From contig JACJZF010000001.1 of assembly GCA_020635725.1 (NCBI GenBank), positions 496,001 through 560,000 on the forward strand: a stretch of DNA of 64,000 nucleotides, in the 5' to 3' direction. Origin of the DNA: Flavobacteriales bacterium. GTDB taxonomy: Bacteria; Bacteroidota; Bacteroidia; Flavobacteriales_F; PHOS-HE28. Of the stretch, positions 32,204 to 39,668 are shown in pieces. Position 1 is the stretch's first letter. Every line of letters begins with the position of its first letter. Below the pieces are notes generated by a model, which made no database searches, had not been told where the DNA came from, and saw only the letters and a list, made by a program, of their open reading frames with translations. Made by a program: the position numbers and the translations under genes.

Positions 32204-35200
32204 CTAGACCACGATGTTCACGATGCGCTTGGGCACCACGATCACCTTCTTGGGCGCCTTGCCTTCGAGGCGTTGCTGCACCTCGGGATTGGCCAGCACG
32301 GCCGCCTCTATGCTCTTGGGGTCCAGGGCTATGGGGAATTCCAGCTGCAGGCGGGTCTTGCCGTTGAAGCTGATCGGGTAGCTGAAGCTGTCCTCCACCA
32401 GGTACTCCGCGTTCCATTGGGGCCAAGGCGCCCCGGTCACACTGTCAGCATGCCCGAGCTTCTGCCAGAGCTCCTCGGCGATGTGCGGCGCGAAGGGTGC
32501 CAGCGCGATCACCAGCGGCTCCAGCACCGCGCGCTTATCGCACTTCAGGCTGCCCAGCTCGTTCACGGCAATCATGAACTGCGCCACGCTCGTGTTGAAC
32601 GACATCTTCTCGATGTCCTCGCTCACCTTCTTCAATGTGGCGTGCAGGATCTTCAGTTCGGGTTTGGTGGGGGCGTCATCGGAAACGCCGAACGCATCAC
32701 CAGCGCCGTGGAACAGGTTCCAGAATTTCCGCAGGAAACGGAAGGTGCCTTCGATGCCGTTGGTGTCCCACGGTTTGCTCTGCTCCAAGGGGCCGAGGAA
32801 CATCTCGTAGAGCCTCAATGTGTCGGCGCCGTACTTCTCGATGATGTCGTCGGGGTTGACGACGTTCCATCTCGACTTCGACATCTTGTCCACCTGTCGA
32901 AGGCATACAACGCGCCCCTTCCACTCAATGAACTCTGCTCTGCTAAACAGGTTGTTCTGTTTCAGTTTGAGAATATCAACGGTCTCTTCATCTTCACCGA
33001 TACACTCAATGGGTATTAGGATGCCTTTGTTGAACAAATCAGGTCGTCCGACGGAAAAGTCCGGGTAGACCTTTCCTTCGGGATAGGTGACGTTGTAGAA
33101 GTTGGTTATGTAGTCGACGACGTACTGACGTGCAGTCTTGTATTCGGCGTGATCAGGCTGGCAAAGGAGGTAGTGAAGGTCAAAGCCCATAAAGACCTCC
33201 GGTGCTTTCTCGTAGGGAAGATCCTTCGGCAAGTCTTTGTTCCCTCTGTGAAGGAATACTCTAACCAGGCCAGCAGATTTACCCTGTATCATCCCCTGAT
33301 TCACCAGCTTCTTCGCGGGCTCGTCGAAGTCGATCCAACCGCGGTCGTGCAGGAATTTGGTCCAGAAGCGGAAGTAGAGCAGGTGGCCGGTGGCGTGCTC
33401 GCTGCCGCCCACGTAGAGGTCGATCTGCTTCCAATAGTTGAGGGCTTCGGGTGATGCGAAGCGCTCAGGGTTGTGCGGGTCCATGTAGCGCAGGAAGTAC
33501 CAGCTGCTGCCGGCCCAGCCGGGCATGGTGGTGGTCTCGATCGGGTATACCTCACCCCCGGCCCCTCTCCCGGGGAGAGGGGAGTAGCTCCAGTCCTTCG
33601 CGCGAGCGAGCGGAGGTTCACCTTCGGCGGTAGGTAGGAACTTGTCCACCTCGGGCAGCTTCAGCGGCAGCTCGCTCTCGGGCAGCGGGTAAGGGATGCC
33701 ATCCTTGTAGTAGATGGGAATGGGCTCGCCCCAATAGCGCTGTCGGCCGAAGGCGGCATCGCGCAAACGGAAGTTCACCTTGCCTTCCCCCGCGCCGAGC
33801 TTCTCCAATTCCTGGATCGCTCGCGTGATCGCCTGCGGCACCTTCATGCCTTTCAGGAATCCTTCGCTGCTGATGGTGGCGTCCTTGCGCTCGTCGGCCT
33901 CCTTGTCTATGTCGGCGCCCTCCGTTACGGCGATGATCGGCAGCCCGAAGTGCTTCGCGAAGCGCCAATCGCGCTGATCGCCGCCGGGCACGGCCATCAC
34001 CGCGCCGGTGCCGTAGCCCGCGAGCACGTAGTCGCCAACCCATACGGGCACATCGGCGCCGGTGAAGGGGTGCTTCGCGTAGCTGCCGGTGAACACGCCG
34101 CTCACCTTGTCCACCTCGGCCTGGCGCTCGCGCTCGCTGCGGTTCTTCGCCTTCTCGACGTACGCTTCGACCTCGGCCTTGCGGTCCGCATTGGTCAGTA
34201 TCGGCACCAGCTCATGCTCGGGGGCAAGGGTGATGAAGGAGACGCCGAAGAGGGTGTCGGGGCGGGTGGTGAAGACTTCGATTACCTCACCCCCCGACCC
34301 CTTCTCCGAGGGAGAAGGGGAGGAATGCGCGACGTTCGGCCGGGCATCGAGTGTTGCTTTGATGGTATCGACAACACGCGGCAGCTCCGCCATCACCTCG
34401 TCATTCGTGAATCGCAAAACGTCGAAGCCCAACTCCTTCAACCGAGCGGTTCGTGCGGCGTCCTCTTCTTGCCGCGCCTCATGGATGCTGCCGTCCACTT
34501 CGATCACCAATCGCTTGGGCAGGGAGACGAAATCGACGATGTAGCGGTCGATGATGTGCTGCCTTCGAATGCGCCCTCCTGTCGCATGCGCTCGGATTTG
34601 CTGCCATAGCTTTTCCTCTGCTTCAGTGGGCGCTTTGCGGTTCTCTCGCGCCAGGTCCTGCAGTTTCCCTGCGACAGTTCCATCGGCGGTTAAGTAGCCA
34701 GGCCGCTCGGCCCAGGTCGGCTGAGCGGTCCCCCTCTCCCTCGGAGAGGGGTTAGGGGTGAGGGCAAATCGCACGGTAGCCCCCTCGCTGCGACCGATCC
34801 AATTGCGCTGCGCTTCCTTGATGCTCTCGCTCCAATCGAGCGTGTCGAGTCCGTCGAGCAGGCGCTGGGCGTAGGCGGTGATGCGCAGGCTCCATTGCTT
34901 CATGCGCTTGCGCTCCACGGGATGGCCGCCGCGCTCGCTCACGCCATCCTTCACCTCGTCGTTGGCGAGCACAGTGCCCAGTGCGGGGCACCAGTTCACC
35001 CAGGCATCGCTGATGTATGCGAGGCGGAAATGCTGCAGCACGAGCTGTTTGGTGCGCTCATCGAACGACTTCCATTCCGCCGCGCTGAATTCGCCGATGA
35101 ATTCCTCCACATCGCCGGTGAGCACACTGGCATCCTGACCGGTGCAGCCTTGAGCCTCGAAGCGCGCGATCAGTTCCGCGATGGGCCGGGCCTTGTCCAG

Positions 35201-35650
35201 TGCGGGGTCGTACCAGCTATCGAAGAGCTGGAGGAAGATCCACTGCGTCCACTTGTAGAACGAGGGGTCGCTGGTGCGCACCTCGCGGCTCCAATCGAAG
35301 CTGAAGCCGATGTTGTCCAACTGTTCGCGGTACCGCGCCACATTCACCTCGGTGGTCTTCGCCGGGTGCTGGCCGGTCTGTATGGCGTACTGCTCAGCGG
35401 GCAGGCCGAAGCTGTCGTAGCCCATGGGGTGCAGCACATTGAAGCCTTGGTGCCGCTTGAAGCGCGCTACGATGTCGCTGGCGATGTAGCCGAGCGGGTG
35501 CCCCACGTGCAGCCCTGCGCCGCTGGGGTAAGGGAACATGTCGAGCACGTAGTACTTCGGCCTGGAGGGGTTGTTCTCCACGCGGTAGGTCTTGCGCTTC
35601 GCCCATTCCGCGCGCCACTTCTTCTCGATCTCCTTGTGCTCGTAGGCCAT
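32204..35650 (-). CDS. leuS: Leucine-tRNA ligase with an in-frame DUF559 endonuclease domain
   Basis: LeuRS (1148 aa; relatives are usually about 930) charges tRNA-Leu. Class I signatures: HVGH at 48-51 and KMSKS at 922-926; the CP1 editing domain resumes with EVFTTRPDTLFG (458-469), and the anticodon-binding and C-terminal domains are complete (ends KRIVNIVV). Extra segments: residues about 298-454 hold a DUF559 nuclease domain between REP-like palindromes; residues about 689-700 (YSPLPGRGAGGE) are encoded by a third palindrome; residues about 790-920 replace the leucine-specific domain and are encoded by DNA of clearly lower GC. The frame has no stop and all core motifs are kept, so the enzyme is likely active. 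Start ATG MAYEHKEIEKKW is standard; a TACTTTCG box lies 17 nt upstream. Confidence 0.95.
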   Translation of the reverse strand: MAYEHKEIEKKWRAEWAKRKTYRVENNPSRPKYYVLDMFPYPSGAGLHVGHPLGYIASDIVARFKRHQGFNVLHPMGYDSFGLPAEQYAIQTGQHPAKTTEVNVARYREQLDNIGFSFDWSREVRTSDPSFYKWTQWIFLQLFDSWYDPALDKARPIAELIARFEAQGCTGQDASVLTGDVEEFIGEFSAAEWKSFDERTKQLVLQHFRLAYISDAWVNWCPALGTVLANDEVKDGVSERGGHPVERKRMKQWSLRITAYAQRLLDGLDTLDWSESIKEAQRNWIGRSEGATVRFALTPNPSPRERGTAQPTWAERPGYLTADGTVAGKLQDLARENRKAPTEAEEKLWQQIRAHATGGRIRRQHIIDRYIVDFVSLPKRLVIEVDGSIHEARQEEDAARTARLKELGFDVLRFTNDEVMAELPRVVDTIKATLDARPNVAHSSPSPSEKGSGGEVIEVFTTRPDTLFGVSFITLAPEHELVPILTNADRKAEVEAYVEKAKNRSERERQAEVDKVSGVFTGSYAKHPFTGADVPVWVGDYVLAGYGTGAVMAVPGGDQRDWRFAKHFGLPIIAVTEGADIDKEADERKDATISSEGFLKGMKVPQAITRAIQELEKLGAGEGKVNFRLRDAAFGRQRYWGEPIPIYYKDGIPYPLPESELPLKLPEVDKFLPTAEGEPPLARAKDWSYSPLPGRGAGGEVYPIETTTMPGWAGSSWYFLRYMDPHNPERFASPEALNYWKQIDLYVGGSEHATGHLLYFRFWTKFLHDRGWIDFDEPAKKLVNQGMIQGKSAGLVRVFLHRGNKDLPKDLPYEKAPEVFMGFDLHYLLCQPDHAEYKTARQYVVDYITNFYNVTYPEGKVYPDFSVGRPDLFNKGILIPIECIGEDEETVDILKLKQNNLFSRAEFIEWKGRVVCLRQVDKMSKSRWNVVNPDDIIEKYGADTLRLYEMFLGPLEQSKPWDTNGIEGTFRFLRKFWNLFHGAGDAFGVSDDAPTKPELKILHATLKKVSEDIEKMSFNTSVAQFMIAVNELGSLKCDKRAVLEPLVIALAPFAPHIAEELWQKLGHADSVTGAPWPQWNAEYLVEDSFSYPISFNGKTRLQLEFPIALDPKSIEAAVLANPEVQQRLEGKAPKKVIVVPKRIVNIVV
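32890..33285 (-). other. Low-GC foreign-looking patch in leuS (leucine-specific domain position)
   Basis: Encodes about residues 790-920, between GMIQGKSAG and VDKMSKSRWN. A 60-base sample (33001-33060) has 26 G+C (43%), against about 64% around it. The amino acid sequence (EVFMGFDLHYLLCQPDHAEY and on) does not resemble the usual Bacteroidota segment, but ends with AEFIEWKGRVVCLRQVDKMSKS, which realigns. It sits where bacterial LeuRS carries the leucine-specific domain. Confidence 0.7.
33550..33583 (+). repeat. REP-like palindrome, solo copy in leuS
   Basis: CCTCACCCCCGG-type head followed by the palindrome CCCCTCTCCC-G-GGGAGAGGGG (33562-33582). Same orientation as the copy at 34285. It is translated in frame as SPLPGRGAGGE in a variable loop before YPIETTTMPGWAGSSW, adding about 11 residues to the enzyme. 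Confidence 0.85.
34285..34320 (+). repeat. REP-like palindrome, left border of the DUF559 cassette
   Basis: 36-base unit with perfect 10-base arms around GAG (34298-34320). Same orientation as the solo copy at 33550. Confidence 0.88.
34730..34763 (-). repeat. REP-like palindrome, right border of the DUF559 cassette (inverted)
   Basis: Reads CCTCACCCCTAA then CCCCTCTCC-GAG-GGAGAGGGG on the minus strand, so it is the inverse of the left border with a few substitutions. Confidence 0.88.
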
Positions 35651-35715
35651 GTCCGTGATTCGATGCGCGAAAGTAGCCGGGCCTGCCCACTAGGGCCGCT
35701 TATGGCCATGCGGGA

Positions 35716-35723
35716 TACCTTCG
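35716..35723 (+). promoter_or_regulatory. -7 promoter box (TACCTTCG) of ftsX
   Basis: TACCTTCG seven bases before the ftsX ATG, in the 80-bp gap between divergent leuS and ftsX. Probably drives the ftsX-DUF3098-uppP-truB run. Confidence 0.5.
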
Positions 35724-35730
35724 CCGCCCG

Positions 35731-36609
35731 ATGAGCGCCTCCCGCCGCATCAAATCGCGCACCCGCACCACCAGCCTGGGCACCGTCATCGGCATCACCT
35801 TGGTGCTGTGGATGCTCGGCATCCAGGGCTTCGTGCTCTTCAATGCCCGCGCGCTGGAGCGCTACTTCAAGGAACAGGTGAAGGTGGAGCTCTTCCTGAA
35901 ACGTGACCTGAAGGAGGTGGATGTGATGCGGCTGCGCAAGGAACTGGACCTGGAGCTGTGGAGCGCCGGCAATGTGCTGGTGACCCCGGATCAGGCCGCA
36001 GCGGCCATGAAGGAGGAGCTGGGCGAGGATTTTTTGGAAGTGCTGGGCGGGGTGAGCCCCATCGACCCGAACATCCAGCTGAGCATCAAGCCTGCCTATG
36101 CGCAGCCGGACAGCATGCGCTGGATCGTGGACGGCCTGCGCAAGGATGCGCGCCTGAACGACGTGTCCTACAACGCCGCCGTGATCGACAACATGGAGCG
36201 CAACTTCACCGCTCTGAACATCGGCGGGCTGGTGGTGCTGGGCCTGCTGCTGATCGTGGCGGTGGCGCTGATCAACAACACCATCCGACTGGCGATCCAC
36301 AGCCAGCGCTTCCTGATCCGCACCATGCACCTGGTGGGCGCCACCCGCTGGTTCATCAAGCGGCCTTTCCTGCTCGGCGGCCTGTGGCAGGGCCTGGTGG
36401 CGGCGGCGCTGGCCATCGGTGGGCTATTGGCCGTGGTCTGGGGCATCCGCCGCTATTTCCCCGACCTGCTGGCCTTCACGGATGCGACTTCCTTGGCGGC
36501 CATCTTCGCCGTGGTCATCGCCGCGGGGCTGCTCATCGCGCTGGTATCCACGTGGATCGCCGTGGGCCGCTACCTTCGCATGGACCACGAAGCATTGCAC
36601 TGGAGCTGA
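35731..36609 (+). CDS. ftsX: Cell division protein FtsX
   Basis: A 292-aa membrane protein with a membrane segment at about 18-40, a periplasmic domain (VKVELFLKRDLKEVDVMRLRKEL) and three C-terminal membrane segments with the FtsX/MacB-like core (HSQRFLIRTMHLVGATRWFIKRPFLLGG). FtsX, with the ATPase FtsE, controls peptidoglycan hydrolases at the division site. ftsE is not in the window. First gene of a typical Bacteroidota cluster with DUF3098, uppP, truB and queA. Confidence 0.93.
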   Translation: MSASRRIKSRTRTTSLGTVIGITLVLWMLGIQGFVLFNARALERYFKEQVKVELFLKRDLKEVDVMRLRKELDLELWSAGNVLVTPDQAAAAMKEELGEDFLEVLGGVSPIDPNIQLSIKPAYAQPDSMRWIVDGLRKDARLNDVSYNAAVIDNMERNFTALNIGGLVVLGLLLIVAVALINNTIRLAIHSQRFLIRTMHLVGATRWFIKRPFLLGGLWQGLVAAALAIGGLLAVVWGIRRYFPDLLAFTDATSLAAIFAVVIAAGLLIALVSTWIAVGRYLRMDHEALHWS

Positions 36610-36615
36610 ATCAAC

Positions 36616-36873
36616 ATGGCCAAGAAGGACCACTTCAACGATCTGGCGTTCACCGCCACCAACTATCGTCTGCTGCTCATCGGCCTGGCCATCGTGGTGG
36701 TGGGCTACCTCCTCATGAGCGGCGGTGGCAACGGCGACCCCAACTCCTTCGATGCGTCTGAGATCTTCAGCGCCCGCCGCATCACCGTGGCGCCCATCGT
36801 CACGCTGGTGGGCTACCTCTTCGTGGTGTACGCCATCCTGAAGCGCGACCACAGCACGGGGGCCGGTCAATGA
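36616..36873 (+). CDS. DUF3098 membrane protein
   Basis: An 85-aa protein with two membrane helices (LLLIGLAIVVVGYLLMSGG; ITVAPIVTLVGYLFVVYAIL), the DUF3098 form found only next to ftsX and uppP in Bacteroidota. Starts 6 nt after ftsX and overlaps uppP by ATGA. A helper role in division or cell-wall export is a guess from context. Confidence 0.9.
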   Translation: MAKKDHFNDLAFTATNYRLLLIGLAIVVVGYLLMSGGGNGDPNSFDASEIFSARRITVAPIVTLVGYLFVVYAILKRDHSTGAGQ

Positions 36874-37664
36874 CGCTCCTGCAGGCCATCATCCTGGCCA
36901 TCATCGAAGGGCTCACCGAGTTCCTGCCGGTCTCCAGCACCGGCCACATGATCATTGGCTCGGCCATCATGGGCATCGAGAAGGATGAGTTCGTGAAGCT
37001 GTTCACGGTGGCCATCCAGTTCGGCACCATCCTCAGCGTGGTGGTGCTGTATTGGAAGCGCTTCTTCCAGAGCTTCGATTTCTACCTGAAGCTGCTCGTC
37101 GCTTTCATCCCGGCGGTGATCGCGGGCCTGCTCTTCAAGGATTACATCGACTTGCTGCTTGAGAACGTGGTGGTGGTGGGCGTGGCGCTCTTCGTGGGCG
37201 GCATCGTCTTCCTCTTCATCGATCGGTGGGCGCCGGGCGGAACGGATACAGGATCTCAGCCCATTGGTTGGAAGAAGGCCTTCACCATCGGCGTATGGCA
37301 GTGCGTGGCCATGGTGCCGGGCGTATCGCGCTCAGCGGCCACCATCATCGGTGGCCTCACCCAAGGCCTCACGCGGAAGCATGCGGCCGAGTTCAGCTTC
37401 TTCCTTGCCGTGCCCACCATGTTCGCCGCTACGGTGAAGAGCCTCTACGATTACCTGAAGGAAGGAGGCGACTTCACCCATGAGCACATGCAGCTCTTCG
37501 CCGTGGGCAACGTGGTGGCCTTCGTGGTGGCCATCATCGCCATCCGTGGCTTCATCGGCTTCCTCACCAAGCACGGCTTCAAGGCCTTCGGCTGGTACCG
37601 CATCGTGGTGGGCGGGGCCATCATCGCGCTCTACCTGCTGGGCGTGCCCATGCAGATGCTCTAG
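36870..37664 (+). CDS. uppP: Undecaprenyl-diphosphate phosphatase
   Basis: UppP/BacA (264 aa) removes a phosphate from undecaprenyl diphosphate so the lipid carrier can be reused in peptidoglycan and polysaccharide synthesis. Both signatures are present: EGLTEFLPVSSTGHMII (about 11-27) and PGVSRSAATIIGG (about 149-161). Seven to eight membrane helices, normal length. Overlaps DUF3098 by 4 nt and is followed after 3 nt by truB. Confidence 0.96.
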   Translation: MTLLQAIILAIIEGLTEFLPVSSTGHMIIGSAIMGIEKDEFVKLFTVAIQFGTILSVVVLYWKRFFQSFDFYLKLLVAFIPAVIAGLLFKDYIDLLLENVVVVGVALFVGGIVFLFIDRWAPGGTDTGSQPIGWKKAFTIGVWQCVAMVPGVSRSAATIIGGLTQGLTRKHAAEFSFFLAVPTMFAATVKSLYDYLKEGGDFTHEHMQLFAVGNVVAFVVAIIAIRGFIGFLTKHGFKAFGWYRIVVGGAIIALYLLGVPMQML

Positions 37665-37667
37665 CCG

Positions 37668-38381
37668 GTGATCGATACGCATGTCTTCGACCCTGTTGGC
37701 GGTGGCCTGATCCTGGTGGACAAGCCCCTCGGCTGGACCAGCTTCGATGCGGTGAGCAAGATCCGCGGGGCGATGCGCAGCGTGGTGCAGCGCCGCAACT
37801 TCAAGGTGGGCCACGCCGGTACGCTCGATCCCTTGGCCAGCGGCCTGCTGATCATGGCCTACGGTCCGCGCACGAAGGAACTGCCGCACCTCACCGGGCT
37901 GGAGAAGACTTACACCGGCACGATTACGCTGGGCAGCACCACGCCGAGCTACGACCTCGAAACCACGCCGGAGCTTGCGGGCGAATGGGCGCATCTGAGC
38001 GAGACGGAGGTACGCGAAGCTTTCGCGCGTTTCATCGGCGAGGTGGACCAGCGGCCGCCGCTCTATTCCGCGAAGCGCCACAAGGGTGAGCGCGGCTATC
38101 ACCTAGCGCGAGAGGGGGCGCAGATCGAGATGCCGGCCGTCAAGGTGCTGATCACGAGCCTGGAGGTCACGGCCATCCGGGGAGCGGAGGTCGACTTCGA
38201 GGTGCACGTGAGCAAGGGCACCTATATCCGATCTCTGGCGCACGATATCGGCCAAGTGCTGGGCTGCGGGGCCCACCTGAGCGCCCTGCGGCGCACGGCC
38301 ATCGGGCCCTACAGCGTGGCCGATGCGCATTTCCCGGTGGACTGGGCCCAGCACATCGCTCCGCTACCGGACCGCGATTGA
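37668..38381 (+). CDS. truB: tRNA pseudouridine(55) synthase
   Basis: TruB (237 aa) makes pseudouridine 55 in the T loop of tRNAs. Catalytic Asp54 lies in GHAGTLDPLASGLLI, with the N-terminal LVDKPLGWTSFDAVSKIR motif. It lacks a long PUA domain, as in other Bacteroidota. Start is the GTG at 37668, three bases after uppP; no in-frame ATG precedes the LILVDKP motif. Confidence 0.95.
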   Translation: MIDTHVFDPVGGGLILVDKPLGWTSFDAVSKIRGAMRSVVQRRNFKVGHAGTLDPLASGLLIMAYGPRTKELPHLTGLEKTYTGTITLGSTTPSYDLETTPELAGEWAHLSETEVREAFARFIGEVDQRPPLYSAKRHKGERGYHLAREGAQIEMPAVKVLITSLEVTAIRGAEVDFEVHVSKGTYIRSLAHDIGQVLGCGAHLSALRRTAIGPYSVADAHFPVDWAQHIAPLPDRD

Positions 38382-38432
38382 GCCGGTGGGCCAACGGGAA
38401 TCTCGCATACCAACGGGCTGATTCGCAAGTAC

Positions 38433-38465
38433 TTTGACGCTGGCTTCACACTGCGCTTATATTCG
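38433..38465 (+). promoter_or_regulatory. Promoter of queA (TTTG-N21-TATATTCG)
   Basis: TTTG at 38433-38436, a 21-base spacer and TATATTCG at 38458-38465, matching the Bacteroidota consensus at both boxes. The expected start near 38470 leaves a leader of about 40 nt before the queA ATG, so this is a promoter with a leader, unlike the boxes set against the start codon. Confidence 0.68.
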
Positions 38466-38509
38466 GCCCCCCAAATATCGGCGTGGCCCCGTAAGACCAC
38501 CACAACCCC

Positions 38510-39559
38510 ATGAAACTCAACGCGTTCAAGTTCAACCTCCCGAAGGAGCAGGTAGCCCTCTATCCCACCAAGGACCGCGACGGCAGCAAATTGATGGTGC
38601 TCCACAGCAAGGATGGGAAGATCGAGCACAAGAAGTTCAAGAACATCCTGGACTACTTCGACGAGGGCGACACCTTCATCCTGAACAACACGAAGGTGTT
38701 CCCGGCGCGCATGTGGGGCAACAAGGAGAAGACCGGCGCCAAGATCGAGGTGTTCATGCTGCGCGAATTGAACCGCGACAGCCTCCTCTGGGACGTGATC
38801 GTGGACCCGGCCCGCAAGATCCGCATCGGCAACAAGCTCTATTTCGGCAAGGATGATGAACTCGTAGCTGAGGTGATCGACAACACCACCAGCCGCGGCC
38901 GCACGCTGCGCTTCCTCTTCGACGGCACCTACGACGAGTTCAAGCGCACCATCACCGAGATGGGCGAGACGCCGCTGCCGCGCTACATCCGTCGCGAGAC
39001 CGAGGCGAGCGATGCCGAGCGCTACCAGACTATCTACGCCAAGCATGAAGGCGCCGTGGCCGCACCGACCGCGGGCCTGCATTTCAGCCGTGAGCTCATG
39101 AAGCGCATGGAACTGAAGGGCATGAACTTCGCCGAGGTGACCCTGCACGTGGGCCTGGGCAGCTTCCGCCCGGTGGAGGTGGAGGACCTCACCAAGCACA
39201 AGATGGACAGCGAGCAGGTGATCATCACCCGCGAGGCCTGCGACATCGTGAACAAGGCGAAGGACACGAAGAAGCGCGTGTGCTGCGTGGGCACCACCAC
39301 CATGCGCGCAATCGAGAGCAGCGTGAGCACCGAGAACCACATGAAGCCGCTGAACGGGTGGACGAACAAGTTCATCTTCCCGCCCTACGACTTCAGCATC
39401 GCTGATAGCATGATCACCAACTTCCACATGCCCGAGAGCACCTTGCTCATGCAGGTGGCGGCCTTCGGCGGCTACGACCACGTGTGGAACGCCTACAAGG
39501 TGGCCATCAAGGACAAGTACCGCTTCTTCAGTTACGGGGACGCGATGTTGATCATCTGA
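38510..39559 (+). CDS. queA: tRNA preQ1(34) S-adenosylmethionine ribosyltransferase-isomerase
   Basis: QueA (349 aa) builds epoxyqueuosine on tRNA in queuosine synthesis. Typical motifs: FNLPKEQVALYPTKDRD near the start, NNTKVFPARMWG, HEGAVAAPTAGLHFS and SMITNFHMPESTLLM. Length is normal. A promoter precedes it and a strong terminator follows, so it can be a single-gene unit at the end of the ftsX cluster. Confidence 0.96.
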   Translation: MKLNAFKFNLPKEQVALYPTKDRDGSKLMVLHSKDGKIEHKKFKNILDYFDEGDTFILNNTKVFPARMWGNKEKTGAKIEVFMLRELNRDSLLWDVIVDPARKIRIGNKLYFGKDDELVAEVIDNTTSRGRTLRFLFDGTYDEFKRTITEMGETPLPRYIRRETEASDAERYQTIYAKHEGAVAAPTAGLHFSRELMKRMELKGMNFAEVTLHVGLGSFRPVEVEDLTKHKMDSEQVIITREACDIVNKAKDTKKRVCCVGTTTMRAIESSVSTENHMKPLNGWTNKFIFPPYDFSIADSMITNFHMPESTLLMQVAAFGGYDHVWNAYKVAIKDKYRFFSYGDAMLII

Positions 39560-39567
39560 AGAAACCA

Positions 39568-39661
39568 GCCGCAGAGACGCTGAGGCGCAGAGTGGAGAAG
39601 CTCTGCGCCTCATTTCTTTGTGGCGGATTCAGCATTCTCCGCGTCTCCGCGCCTCTGCGGC
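39568..39661. repeat. GCAGAGACGC-type intergenic repeat with nested inverted repeats
   Basis: Outer arms GCCGCAGAG (39568-39576) and CTCTGCGGC (39653-39661) enclose an inner 12-base stem. The right half repeats the theme as GCGTCTCCGCGCCTCTGCGG. Similar sequence (GCCGCAAAGGCGCAGAGACG) occurs at about 19066-19085. I remember such GCAGAGACGCAGAG-like units as scattered intergenic elements in unrelated bacteria. Confidence 0.7.
39581..39619 (+). terminator. Terminator of queA
   Basis: 12-base perfect stem (TGAGGCGCAGAG / CTCTGCGCCTCA) with an 8-base loop, followed by TTTCTTT. A textbook intrinsic terminator 21 nt after the queA stop, made from the intergenic repeat. Confidence 0.75.
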
Positions 39662-39668
39662 CAAACCC

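Larger units (their letters stand above)
34285..34763 (-). mobile_element. DUF559 endonuclease cassette inside leuS, bounded by inverted REP-like palindromes
   Basis: About 480 bp inserted in frame in the editing domain. Left end 34285-34320: head CCTCACCCCCCGA then palindrome CCCCTTCTCC-GAG-GGAGAAGGGG. Right end 34730-34763: the same unit inverted (palindrome 34731-34751, then TTAGGGGTGAGG). The ends are translated as TPNPSPRERG and SPSPSEKGSGGE. Between them lies a full DUF559 (Vsr-like) domain: APTEAEEKLWQQIR, RRQHIIDRYIVDF (Asp373), RLVIEVDGSIH (Glu384, Asp386, His390), RLKELGFDVLRF. The nuclease residues are intact. Removing the cassette would restore the ordinary loop between VRFAL and EVIEVFTTRPDT. 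Confidence 0.82.

Noticed and set aside
34285..34763. An intein in leuS
   Set aside because: The inserted part has no splicing motifs: no Cys or Ser at the start, no His-Asn at the end, and the borders are the REP-like palindromes. It is a translated passenger, not a self-splicing element.
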